DNA of 18,560 nt from Bacillota bacterium (GCA_023451395.1 JAEXZL010000170.1:1-18560); one strand, 5' to 3'; numbered from the stretch's first letter, positions 7,584 to 14,983 are shown. Numbers and translations are program-made. Notes: generated from the letters alone by a model not told the origin.

Positions 7584-7913
7584 AATGAGGAATAATTAGT
7601 TTTACATGGTTATTTATCTATATAAAATTGATAAAAACCTTTAATTAACAATAGCGAAAAAAATATCCATATATGATTGATAAATATCATATATAAGGGG
7701 TATGAAATTATTAATAATTTATAAACTAAGTGCTTTAATTAACGTTATAACAATGGAAAGCTTTTCATTTTGAAAATTGTTCTTTAAAGAATTGGATATT
7801 CGGTATAGAATTAATATATTAATAGATGTTAAGCCTTGTACATAATAAAGCAATATTAATCATTATGAAAATTAAAGGGTAAGCTTCCCTTTAAGTATGA
7901 AAGGATGAAAATT
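7584..7913 (+). promoter_or_regulatory. A/T-rich leader region of ilvE with possible alternative hairpins
   Basis: This 330-bp stretch has no gene I can support. It holds an A/T-only hairpin near 7667-7694. It also holds a three-part pairing element just before the ilvE start: AAAGGG (7874-7879), CCCTTT (7887-7892) and AAAGG (7900-7904). CCCTTT can pair either with the first element or with the third, which is the ribosome binding site. A half-match to the CodY consensus lies at 7764-7778. No T-box sequence (GGTGGNACCGCG) is visible, and no convincing -35/-10 pair could be chosen. Confidence 0.3.
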
Positions 7914-8981
7914 ATGGAAATTAGAGTGATGAAAAACAGCAATCCTAAGGAAAAGCCTTCACCAGATAATCCCTTAAAATTTGGATCAATATTTACTGAT
8001 CACATGTTTGTTATGGATTATAATGGAGAACAAGGCTGGCATAATGCACAGGTAGTACCCTATGATAACATTAGTTTATCTCCTGCTTCTATGGTATTTC
8101 ACTATGGACAAGAGATGTTTGAAGGCTTAAAGGCTTATAAGACAAAGGATGGCAGAGTATTGTTGTTCAGACCTCAAAAAAATATTGAAAGAGCTAATCA
8201 GTCTAATGAAAGGCTTTGCATACCGGCTATTCCTGAAGATGACTTTTTACAGGCATTAAAGACTGTAGTAGATATTGATAGAGACTGGATACCCACTAAG
8301 AATGGGACTTCACTTTATATTAGACCTTTTGTTATAGCTACTGATCCCTTTTTAGGAGTTAGACCATCGGACACATACAAGTTTATAATTCTTTTATCAC
8401 CAAGTGGTCCATATTATCCTGAAGGACTTAATCCTGTGAAGATATGGGTTGAGGATGAATATGTTCGAGCAGTTAAGGGAGGCATTGGAGCAGCAAAAAC
8501 TGGAGGAAACTATGTAGCCAGCATGAAGGCTCAGGAAAGGGCACATAGTGAGGGATATTCTCAAGTGCTTTGGTTAGATGGTATTGAAAGAAAGTATATT
8601 GAAGAGGTTGGAGCCATGAACATCTTCTTTAAGATAGATGGAAAGGTGATTACTCCTATGTTAAATGGAAGCATCCTTCCTGGAGTAACTAGAGCTTCTA
8701 CCTTAGACCTATGCAAAGAATGGGGCTATCCTGTAGAAGAGAGAAGAATTTCCATTGAAGAAATTCATGAAGCCTATGAAAAGGGCCTTTTAGAGGAAAT
8801 CTGGGGTACAGGTACTGCTGCGGTAATATCTCCAGTAGGCGAGCTTAGATGGAATGACCATCATATGGTTATTAATGAAGGTAATATAGGAGAGTTAAGT
8901 CAAAAGCTCTATGATACAGTTACAGGAATTCAATGTGGAAATCTTGAAGATAAGCACAATTGGACTGTAGAAGTTAAATAG
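7914..8981 (+). CDS. ilvE: branched-chain amino acid aminotransferase (fold-type IV)
   Basis: A 355-residue PLP enzyme transferring the amino group between glutamate and the 2-oxo acids of valine, leucine and isoleucine. Seen: FHYGQEMFEGLKAY (62-75), the Schiff-base Lys195 in GAAKTGGNYVAS, EVGAMNIFF (231-239), GSILPGVTR, and GTGTAAVISPVGEL (298-311), which holds the PLP phosphate. Length and motif spacing match the long ('group II', eukaryote-like) bacterial BCATs. ATG 7914 is preferred because AAAGG (7900-7904) is 9 nt upstream. ATG 7905, in the same frame, abuts that site. The gene stands alone, without other ilv/leu genes, and ends in a perfect palindrome. CodY or leader control is possible but unproven. 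Confidence 0.9.
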   Translation: MEIRVMKNSNPKEKPSPDNPLKFGSIFTDHMFVMDYNGEQGWHNAQVVPYDNISLSPASMVFHYGQEMFEGLKAYKTKDGRVLLFRPQKNIERANQSNERLCIPAIPEDDFLQALKTVVDIDRDWIPTKNGTSLYIRPFVIATDPFLGVRPSDTYKFIILLSPSGPYYPEGLNPVKIWVEDEYVRAVKGGIGAAKTGGNYVASMKAQERAHSEGYSQVLWLDGIERKYIEEVGAMNIFFKIDGKVITPMLNGSILPGVTRASTLDLCKEWGYPVEERRISIEEIHEAYEKGLLEEIWGTGTAAVISPVGELRWNDHHMVINEGNIGELSQKLYDTVTGIQCGNLEDKHNWTVEVK

Positions 8982-8983
8982 TG

Positions 8984-9043
8984 TATAAATAAAAAAGCAA
9001 GGCTGCAATTTATATAAATTGCAGCCTTGCTTTTTTATTTATA
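8984..9043. terminator. perfect 60-bp palindrome, strong terminator after ilvE
   Basis: The 30-bp arms at 8984-9013 and 9014-9043 are exact reverse complements. The core AAAAAAGCAAGGCTGC pairs with GCAGCCTTGCTTTTTT, giving a stem flanked by A and T tracts that would terminate in either direction. It starts 3 bp after the ilvE stop codon. Confidence 0.92.
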
Positions 9044-9116
9044 AAATTATTAGTTTTATTTTAATTTTCTCTCTTTAAGCTTGTTATAGTGCTTTTTTGT
9101 AATAATATATATATAA

Positions 9117-9136
9117 GTTGTGCAATAGTTGTGCAA
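9117..9136 (+). promoter_or_regulatory. tandem operator candidate before the PTS regulator operon
   Basis: GTTGTGCAA occurs twice, at 9117-9125 and 9128-9136, with an 11-bp period, so both copies lie on the same face of the helix. The second copy extends to GTTGTGCAAC, with inverted GTTG/CAAC ends. The repeats lie 58-77 bp before the regulator start. A weak promoter candidate, TTGTTA (9081-9086) with TAATAT (9103-9108), lies just upstream. Confidence 0.45.
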
Positions 9137-9193
9137 CACTTTGGTATTTTACCTTGGAGAGAAAAAGAGTATTAATATAAGTGAGGAGGAAAT

Positions 9194-11107
9194 ATGAAGG
9201 ATAGAGAAAAGGAAATATTAGATTTTATTATTGAAAAAGAAAGAGTATCTTTGAAGGAGCTCCTAGATAAATTTCAAATTTCCAAAAGAACTTTATATTA
9301 CGACCTTAAGTCAATAAACCAGCAGATACAAAGGCATGGTGAGATTCAAAATATTGATCATAAGTTTTCCTATGTTGGAAGCAGTTCAGAGATAGGTAGC
9401 ATAGATAAAAATGCTCAAGAGAAGTTTTTAGATATAGAATATAGGAAAAACTATATACTATATGAGATATTAAATGGCAGCGAAATTACTATTGATAAGC
9501 TTTCCTTAATCATGGATTTATCTAGGAATACTATAGTTCAAACCATAGATGGTATAAAAAAGGATCTTTCTATGACTGGTGTTGGACTAGTGTATGATAA
9601 GGGATACAAGCTTCTTGGCAGTGAAAGAAAAATTAGGGATATTTTTATAGTCTTAATGCAGGAGGATAGCGGATTACTATCAGACTTAAGCTCTGAGGTT
9701 CTCTCCTTTGACAAAAAAAACAATCTAAAGCTTACGGATTATTCACTTGCTAACCTTACTAAATTTGTGAGATTTATAAACAGGAGAATTGAAGGAAATG
9801 AAATTCTTAAGGAATATGATGAGCTTGAAGAAGCAAAAGCCCTGTATTTTTTCCCGCAGGTAGCATCCCTTATGATTCCAGAAGCATCAGAAAATGAACA
9901 GGCCTATATAGCAGCTTATATAAGCAGTCTTTCCAGCTTAAACAGCAATGTTGAAGAGGAGCTTATAGAAGAATATGTGGAAAAGCTTGTAACCAGATTT
10001 GAAGCTAAGGCAGCAATTATCTTAGAAAACAAGGATGAATTTAAGAAAAATATAAAAAGGCATTTGCTTTCATCCTATTATAGAATAAAATTTAAATTTC
10101 CCATTACCTCTGTGGCTCTTAACCAGATAAGGTCTAAACATAATCTTCTCTATGGAATAATAAAAGATATTATTGAAAATGAAAAGGATTTTCCCCTTTT
10201 TAAGGGCATCAGAGAAGAGGAGATAGCTTTAATTGCCGCATATATAGGAGGATACATTAAAGGCTCTAGAGAAAACGGTGTAAGAAAAAATAAAGTAGTG
10301 CTGGTTTGTCCTAATGGTCTTACAGTATCAAAGGTATTGGAAATACAGCTAAATAAGTATGTTCCTACGGCAGAAATTATTGACACTATATCTCTAAAGG
10401 AGCTTGTTAATTATGATAAGCCCTATGACTATATAGTTTCTACCGTAGAGATAAAGAATAATAACAAGGTTATTGCAGTGCATCCTCTTCTTACAAAGCC
10501 GGATATCGAGCTTTTGAGAAATAGACTCATTGATATTAAACATAGCAATGAAAAATTTGATTTTGAGCTTATTATGCAGGCTATTAGAAGAAATGCACAG
10601 ATTACAAATGAAAAAAGGCTAAAAGAAGAATTAGCCTATATTATCTACAGTATGGAAGAACAGGAGGAGTATCAGCCGATGCTTAAAGATTTACTAAATG
10701 AAAAAAGAATAAATACCGTTAAGGCTGTTGAGGATTGGAAGGCGGCTATAAGACTTGCCGCTGCTCCCTTAATTGAGGATAAATCCATAGAAGAGCTTTA
10801 TGTGAAGAATATGATTGAAAGTGTGGAGAAATTTGGCCCATATATTGTTTTGGCAGAGGGTTTTGCCCTTCCTCATGCAAGCTCAAAGGAAGGAGTAAAT
10901 AATCTAGCTATGTCTCTTCTTATAGTAGAAGATGGAGTTGATCTTTTAGGAGAAAAAGTAAATGCCTTTATGGTCCTTGCTGCCATAGACAATACTTCTC
11001 ATGTAAGAGCGCTGGCAGATCTTTCGGAGCTTTTATACAATCCGGAAAACATCACTACATTTAAAGAAGGAAACAAAAAATTGATACTAGATCTTATAAA
11101 TAATTAA
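9194..11107 (+). CDS. PRD-containing transcriptional regulator with EIIB-like and EIIA domains (BglG/LicR/MtlR type)
   Basis: A 637-residue cytoplasmic DNA-binding regulator whose activity is set by PTS phosphorylation. Domains: an N-terminal winged helix (~1-50, VSLKELLDKFQISKRTLYYDL); a second helix-turn-helix of the Mga/M_trans type (~85-145); PRD1 (~180-275); PRD2 (~285-360); an EIIB-like domain (~365-450) with Cys372 in VCPNGLTVSKVL; and an EIIA domain (~495-637) with active-site His561 in ALPHAS and His603. PRD1 contains no histidine. In PRD2, His290 and His316 remain, but the residue usually reading 'LH' near the end is Tyr350. GGAGGAAAT precedes ATG 9194. The EIIB gene follows after 23 bp. 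It probably controls this operon; no other EIIA is encoded nearby. Confidence 0.9.
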   Translation: MKDREKEILDFIIEKERVSLKELLDKFQISKRTLYYDLKSINQQIQRHGEIQNIDHKFSYVGSSSEIGSIDKNAQEKFLDIEYRKNYILYEILNGSEITIDKLSLIMDLSRNTIVQTIDGIKKDLSMTGVGLVYDKGYKLLGSERKIRDIFIVLMQEDSGLLSDLSSEVLSFDKKNNLKLTDYSLANLTKFVRFINRRIEGNEILKEYDELEEAKALYFFPQVASLMIPEASENEQAYIAAYISSLSSLNSNVEEELIEEYVEKLVTRFEAKAAIILENKDEFKKNIKRHLLSSYYRIKFKFPITSVALNQIRSKHNLLYGIIKDIIENEKDFPLFKGIREEEIALIAAYIGGYIKGSRENGVRKNKVVLVCPNGLTVSKVLEIQLNKYVPTAEIIDTISLKELVNYDKPYDYIVSTVEIKNNNKVIAVHPLLTKPDIELLRNRLIDIKHSNEKFDFELIMQAIRRNAQITNEKRLKEELAYIIYSMEEQEEYQPMLKDLLNEKRINTVKAVEDWKAAIRLAAAPLIEDKSIEELYVKNMIESVEKFGPYIVLAEGFALPHASSKEGVNNLAMSLLIVEDGVDLLGEKVNAFMVLAAIDNTSHVRALADLSELLYNPENITTFKEGNKKLILDLINN

Positions 11108-11130
11108 AAAATATTAAGGAGTGAAGTAAA

Positions 11131-11406
11131 ATGAAGGCTTTAGCAGTATGTGGTTTTGGAGTTGGCTCATCTATGATACTTAAAATGTCTCTTGAGAGGG
11201 TTTTCAGAGAATTAGGTGTTGATGCAGAAGTGGATAATACCGATATAAATGATGCCAGAGGAGCAAACAGCGATGTGATATTTACAAGCTATGAGCTGGC
11301 AGAGGAATTAAGAGGAACTACAGGAGTACCTGTTTATTCAATAAAAAAATATATGGATTTACAAGAGGTTAAGGAAGTAGTTCAAAAATATTTAAGTGAA
11401 AAATAG
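11131..11406 (+). CDS. PTS sugar transporter subunit EIIB (ascorbate/UlaB-like)
   Basis: A 91-residue soluble phosphocarrier. Cys7, in the P-loop-like AVCGFGVGSSMILKM, would be phosphorylated by an EIIA histidine and pass phosphate to sugar bound by EIIC. Length and motif match the UlaB/SgaB family; the loop GxGxGSSxxxK is typical of it. AAGGAG lies 10 nt before ATG 11131. It is followed by EIIC after 11 bp, so the two are co-translated partners. Family membership does not fix the substrate as ascorbate, since related systems handle other sugars and sugar acids. Confidence 0.9.
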   Translation: MKALAVCGFGVGSSMILKMSLERVFRELGVDAEVDNTDINDARGANSDVIFTSYELAEELRGTTGVPVYSIKKYMDLQEVKEVVQKYLSEK

Positions 11407-11417
11407 GAGGAAATTTT

Positions 11418-12683
11418 ATGACAAACATCATGGACTTTATAACTAATAATATTTTACGTAATCCGCCTCTTCTTTTGGGGCTCATCGCAGCTTTAGGTCT
11501 TATACTTCAGAAAAAGAAAATTCAGGATGTGGTAAAAGGTTCCTTATTAGCTGCCTTTGGTATGGTTATTCTTCAAGAAGGTACCAATATGCTTGTAAGC
11601 TCCATCGCACCAATTAACTCAGCGGTTCAAGCTATAGCTGGAAGCGGTGCTGCAGAAGGTCTAAATGATGCTACATTCACTGCTAATTTTGGAGGAACCA
11701 TAGGACTTGCAATGTTCATAGGACTTGTTCTTCATATTCTAATTGCAAGATTTACTCCTATAAAGACAATTTTCCTTACAGGCCATATGCTATGGTGGTT
11801 CCCCTTCATATTTGTAGCTGCAGGAGTAGAAGGGGGCTTAGATGGATGGGCACTTATAATTTTTGGTGCAGTATTATCAGCAATTTACTGGTCAGTAATG
11901 CCATGGCTTTTAAGAAAATATGTGAGAGACGTTACTAACGATGATTCATTTACCTTAGGACACCCTGCAGGAATTTTGGCACTTATTTCAGGCTTTGTAG
12001 CAAGCAAGGTAGGTAATAAAGCTAAGTCCACTGAGGATCTTAAGCTTCCTGCATCTTTATCCTTCTTTAGAGAAGTTTCTATTACTGGTGGTATAGTTAT
12101 TTTTATAATGTTCCTAGTAGTTGGGCTGTTAATTCCTTCTTTAAAAGAAGAAGCAGGACAAAGCTTAGTTATGTATGCAATAACCCAGGGATTCACCTTT
12201 GGTGCAGGACTTATAGTTATGCTTCAGGGTGTTAGAATGCTTATAAATCAGATAGTTCCTGCCTTCAAGGGAATATCCGAGAAGCTTGTACCTAATGCTG
12301 TACCAGCCTTTGATTGCCCAATACTCTTCAATTACAAGCCAAATGCAGTGCTTATAGGCTTTATAGCAGCAATGGTTGTGTCAACTATACTGATTTTAAT
12401 TAGCAATAGCATGAATGTCTTTGGCGTAATGCTCATACCGCTAGTTATAACCTCCTTCTTTGAATGTGGTACTGCTGCCGTAATAGGAGAGGGACAAGGA
12501 GGTATAAGAGGTGCTATAATAGGAACCTCCGTTGCAGCCGTTGTAATGGTAGTGTTAGTTGGAATATCCGCTGCAATGCTATCTTCAACTATTCAAAACT
12601 GGATTTTAATCTTTGGTGGTAATGACCTATCTCTATTTGCAATAATAGGTAAGTTTATAGGACAATTATTTGGAGGATTTTAA
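11418..12683 (+). CDS. PTS sugar transporter subunit EIIC (UlaA-like)
   Basis: A 421-residue membrane transporter with about 10-11 hydrophobic segments. It imports a sugar or sugar acid and phosphorylates it using EIIB. Sequence features recalling UlaA/SgaT are the N-terminal NPPLLLGLIAALGLILQKK followed by a helix and QEGTNML, then TGHMLWWFPF, LGHPAG, VPAFDCPILFNYKPNAVLIGF and GEGQGGIRGA. The length is slightly below that of E. coli UlaA. GGAGG lies 7 nt before ATG 11418. The stop is 6 bp before the SIS gene, whose ribosome site lies inside this gene's last codons. Confidence 0.88.
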   Translation: MTNIMDFITNNILRNPPLLLGLIAALGLILQKKKIQDVVKGSLLAAFGMVILQEGTNMLVSSIAPINSAVQAIAGSGAAEGLNDATFTANFGGTIGLAMFIGLVLHILIARFTPIKTIFLTGHMLWWFPFIFVAAGVEGGLDGWALIIFGAVLSAIYWSVMPWLLRKYVRDVTNDDSFTLGHPAGILALISGFVASKVGNKAKSTEDLKLPASLSFFREVSITGGIVIFIMFLVVGLLIPSLKEEAGQSLVMYAITQGFTFGAGLIVMLQGVRMLINQIVPAFKGISEKLVPNAVPAFDCPILFNYKPNAVLIGFIAAMVVSTILILISNSMNVFGVMLIPLVITSFFECGTAAVIGEGQGGIRGAIIGTSVAAVVMVVLVGISAAMLSSTIQNWILIFGGNDLSLFAIIGKFIGQLFGGF

Positions 12684-12689
12684 TATAAT

Positions 12690-13430
12690 ATGAAATTCAC
12701 TTATTTAGATAAAATAAAAGATCTTTTAGACCTTATAGAAAAAGAAGAATCAGATAACATGGCTAAAGCAGTTGAGCTAATCTCCAATGCTATAATAGAA
12801 AAAAAGTCTATCTTTAGCTTTGGTGCCTCCCATGCTGGGATAATCACTGAGGAGATGTTTTACAGAGCAGGAGGACTTGTGGTTATAAACCCTGTCTTTG
12901 AAAGGTCACTTATGCTGGATACTACACCAATAACCTTTACCAGCAAAATGGAGAGACTTGTAGGCTACGGTACAGAAATTGCAGCCAAGACTCCTATTAA
13001 AGAAGGGGATGTAGTAATAATACATTCTGTTTCTGGAAGAAATCCTGTTTCTGTTGAATTTGCCCTAGAAGCTAAGAAAAAGGGCGGAGTTATAATAGCT
13101 CTTACCAATGTAAGCTATTCAAAAACCGTTAGCTCAAGACATCCTTCTGGCAAGAGACTCTTTGAAATTTCTGACTTGGTTTTGGACAATCATGGAGAGT
13201 TGGGTGATGCCTGCGTAGAAATTCAAGGTTATGATCAAAAGGTTGCTCCAACCTCTACTGTAATAGGAGCTACCATTATGAACTCCATATTATCAGAGGC
13301 AGTAAAAGATGTTATGAACAAAGGCTTAGAGGTACCACCAATATTCTATAGTGCTAATATGGATGGTGGAGATGAGCTAAATAAAAAGGTATATGAAACT
13401 TATAAGGATGCTATCCACTATAAGTATTAG
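12690..13430 (+). CDS. SIS-domain protein, probable sugar-phosphate isomerase, deaminase or lyase
   Basis: A 246-residue cytoplasmic protein with one SIS domain (~30-210). Seen: IFSFGASHAGIITEEMFYRAGG (45-66, phosphate-binding first loop), VVIIHSVSGRNPVSVEFALEAKKKG (second Ser-rich loop) and VIIALTNVSYSKTVSSRHPSGKRL (third loop). This resembles the uncharacterised 'sugar isomerase domain' group formerly called UPF0309, and is more distant from MurQ and GlmS-type SIS proteins. ATG 12690 uses GGAGGA (12672-12677) in the end of the EIIC gene, suggesting coupled translation. Position after a PTS implies that it acts on the phosphorylated product of import. The exact reaction cannot be read from sequence. 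Confidence 0.8.
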   Translation: MKFTYLDKIKDLLDLIEKEESDNMAKAVELISNAIIEKKSIFSFGASHAGIITEEMFYRAGGLVVINPVFERSLMLDTTPITFTSKMERLVGYGTEIAAKTPIKEGDVVIIHSVSGRNPVSVEFALEAKKKGGVIIALTNVSYSKTVSSRHPSGKRLFEISDLVLDNHGELGDACVEIQGYDQKVAPTSTVIGATIMNSILSEAVKDVMNKGLEVPPIFYSANMDGGDELNKKVYETYKDAIHYKY

Positions 13431-13490
13431 TTGAAAAAGAACCACCAATTGAGGCAATGTCATTTAGTTAAATAAGGAAACTATTAAGTT

Positions 13491-13532
13491 AAGCTCTTTG
13501 CTCAATTTATTGAAATTGAACAAAGGGCTTTT
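13491..13532 (+). terminator. rho-independent terminator ending the PTS operon
   Basis: AAGCTCTTTGCTCAATTT (13491-13508) pairs with AAATTGAACAAAGGGCTT (13513-13530) with two G-U pairs and a 4-nt loop, running into T-rich sequence. It lies about 60 bp after the SIS gene. Confidence 0.9.
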
Positions 13533-13711
13533 CATTTTTGTACTAAAAAGATCAACTAGTATAAGTGACGTATCATAAAAACGGCTTGAACAGATTCTCA
13601 TGCTCCAACTCTTTGTAAAAACAGACCGAAAAATAGAAAATGGAAATAATTGAACTTATATAACTAGTAAGAATAATATATAAAAATTAAAATAGTATTT
13701 TATCAAAAATG

Positions 13712-13720
13712 TGATACAAT
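13712..13720 (+). promoter_or_regulatory. extended -10 promoter candidate upstream of tnpV
   Basis: TGATACAAT fits the TGnTAnAAT extended -10 pattern; the hexamer 17 bp upstream is not a good -35. The same nonamer occurs at 15017-15025 before the hydrolase operon. If used here, the tnpV leader would be about 280 nt long. Confidence 0.3.
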
Positions 13721-13869
13721 TATAAACATTAATTTGTACAAATTTGAATTTGAAATCCATAATTTTGTAAGTGGTTATTGAAGCTCACAGAGTTTTAATA
13801 AGATCTTCCAAAAGCCTTGAAAATAAAGGATTTATCGCAATGTGTTCGCCTTATCCCTTTATATGATTT

Positions 13870-13953
13870 CACACTGTTTTATCCTTGTCCTGCTCTCTCA
13901 TAAGGGAAAAAGCAAGGGCAAGAAAATCCCATAATAAGATATAACAAAGTGTG
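13870..13953 (+). other. long imperfect stem-loop in the tnpV leader
   Basis: Two nested pairings can form: CACACT (13870-13875) with AGTGTG (13948-13953), and CCTTGTCCTGCT (13883-13894) with AGCAAGGGCAAG (13911-13922), the latter with a bulge and a G-U pair. It may be an RNA leader structure or part of a transposon end. There is no T tract, so it is not a terminator. Confidence 0.3.
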
Positions 13954-14007
13954 GCAATCGGTAAAATGTGATGTATGTGCGAATAGATTATTTTGGAGGA
14001 AAACACA

Positions 14008-14385
14008 ATGGAAAAATATATTTATGACAAGAACAACGGTCTTTGGTATGAGCTTCAAGGCGATTGTTATATACCTTGTCTCACCTTACCAACCGAAGAA
14101 AAAGGACCTATCGGCATTTGGGGACAGCGACACAAACGCTACCTGAAAGAATATAAAAAGGCAACCTACACAACGCTCCTGACAAGCGGTAAATTGAACA
14201 GCTACCTTGCCAACATTAACGAACAAGCTGAAGATATGCTTTATCGTTTAGTTAAAGAAATGGCTGCGAAAGAGAATGTGACGGAACAGCTTAAATCTGA
14301 ACAGCCTATTCTGTGGGTGCAACTGATGAATAACATTCATAATCGTGCAATGGAAGTTGTGAACAACGAGTTAATTTATTCCTAA
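14008..14385 (+). CDS. tnpV: TnpV-family transposon-encoded protein
   Basis: A 125-residue protein matching the TnpV family found on Tn4451/Tn4453-type mobilisable transposons and many clostridial integrative elements. Seen: GDCYIPCLTLPTEEKGPIGIWGQRHKRYLKEYKK, TLLTSGKLNSYLANINEQAEDML and the typical ending VVNNELIYS. The molecular function of TnpV is unknown; it is not itself a recombinase. GGAGGA (13995-14000) lies 7 nt before ATG 14008; the in-frame TTG at 13993 has no ribosome site. No tnpX-type serine recombinase, mob gene or other transposon gene is visible, so the gene stands alone as a relic or as one edge of an element. Codon use is less A/T-rich than in the genes to the left. Confidence 0.85.
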   Translation: MEKYIYDKNNGLWYELQGDCYIPCLTLPTEEKGPIGIWGQRHKRYLKEYKKATYTTLLTSGKLNSYLANINEQAEDMLYRLVKEMAAKENVTEQLKSEQPILWVQLMNNIHNRAMEVVNNELIYS

Positions 14386-14393
14386 AAGAATAC

Positions 14394-14430
14394 GGACGGA
14401 GATATTTTAAATATCTCCGTCCAATTTTTA
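14394..14430. terminator. terminator between convergent tnpV and tetR-family genes
   Basis: GGACGGAGATAT (14394-14405) pairs with ATATCTCCGTCC (14411-14422) in a perfect stem, followed by a T tract on the + strand. It lies 8 bp after tnpV and 20 bp from the stop of the convergent gene, so it may serve both. Confidence 0.85.
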
Positions 14431-14449
14431 TATGCATAGTTTAAAAAGA

Positions 14450-14983
14450 TTATAAACCAAACATCTTAAACAGCTCAGCTATTTCATCAGCCGATTCTTT
14501 CATTCCTCTTTGAAACCAAGTTTCAATCCACCCATACAAAGCATAAGTGGCAAAGGCTTTTATATAAGCTTCTGATTTCTCGCTTTCAGGATTAAGTCCC
14601 ATTGTGCTTATAATTGTGTCTTTTAAAAGGTATATTAAGCCACGCTGATTGAGTAATTCATAGAAAGAACGATTTTTTTCAAAATGCAAAATTATTTTTT
14701 TGAGTTGTTCGCTAAGAGGGGCATTGCTGTCTTTATCCCATTCGGATTGTAATTTCTTAAACAGTTTATCAAGATACATTTTTAGTATATCTTCTTTGTA
14801 GGTGTAATTACGGTAGAATGAGGCTCTGCCTACCTGTGCTTTATCGACAAGCTCACTTATTGATATATCGTTAATTGGTTTTTTAGCCAATAAATCAAGC
14901 ATAGCGTCCGTAATATGCTCGATTACATAAGCGTTACGCCCTTCATTACTCATCGGTGATACATTTCGGGTATTTTGTGTCAT
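14450..14983 (-). CDS. TetR/AcrR-family transcriptional regulator
   Basis: A 177-residue dimeric DNA-binding repressor type. The N-terminal TetR helix-turn-helix is clear: ITDAMLDLLAKKPINDISISELVDKAQVGRASFYRNYTYKEDIL (about 24-66), with the FYRNY recognition-helix end. The C-terminal helical domain (~80-177) has no recognisable ligand signature but ends like many small clostridial TetR proteins (YALYGWIETWFQRGMKES). ATG 14983 is preferred because GGGAG lies 7 nt upstream; the longer open frame to 15028 would start inside the leader. It is divergent from the hydrolase operon, with overlapping promoters. It is therefore the likely repressor of that operon and of itself; the inducing ligand is unknown. 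Confidence 0.88.
   Translation of the reverse strand: MTQNTRNVSPMSNEGRNAYVIEHITDAMLDLLAKKPINDISISELVDKAQVGRASFYRNYTYKEDILKMYLDKLFKKLQSEWDKDSNAPLSEQLKKIILHFEKNRSFYELLNQRGLIYLLKDTIISTMGLNPESEKSEAYIKAFATYALYGWIETWFQRGMKESADEIAELFKMFGL

Larger units (their letters stand above)
13533..14007. other. non-coding junction between the PTS operon and the tnpV/hydrolase region
   Basis: This 475-bp stretch has no gene I can support. It contains an imperfect inverted repeat (ACTAGTATAAGT at 13555-13566 against ACTTATATAACTAGT at 13654-13668), an extended -10 (TGATACAAT at 13712-13720) and a long imperfect stem at 13870-13953. Composition changes from very A/T-rich to more mixed within it, so it probably contains the edge of inserted DNA. 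No recombinase gene or clear attachment-site duplication is visible. Confidence 0.4.

Noticed and set aside
7688..7771. 23-codon frame after an AAGGGG sequence in the ilvE leader
   Set aside because: The putative ribosome site is only about 1 base from the ATG, too close to work, and the peptide is not distinctive.
7764..7778. CodY-box-like sequence upstream of ilvE
   Set aside because: Only the right half (GAAAATT) matches; about five mismatches in 15 bases is not enough in A/T-rich DNA.
7584..7913. T-box or other amino-acid riboswitch in the ilvE leader
   Set aside because: The leader is long enough, but there is no GGTGGNACCGCG antiterminator sequence and no terminator directly before the gene.
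13555..13668. Imperfect inverted repeat as insertion-sequence ends
   Set aside because: The 12-base arms have a 3-base insertion, enclose only about 90 bp without a gene, and lack flanking target duplications.
13949..14146. 65-codon open frame overlapping the tnpV start
   Set aside because: It is in another frame of a well-matched tnpV gene, and no family is recognisable.
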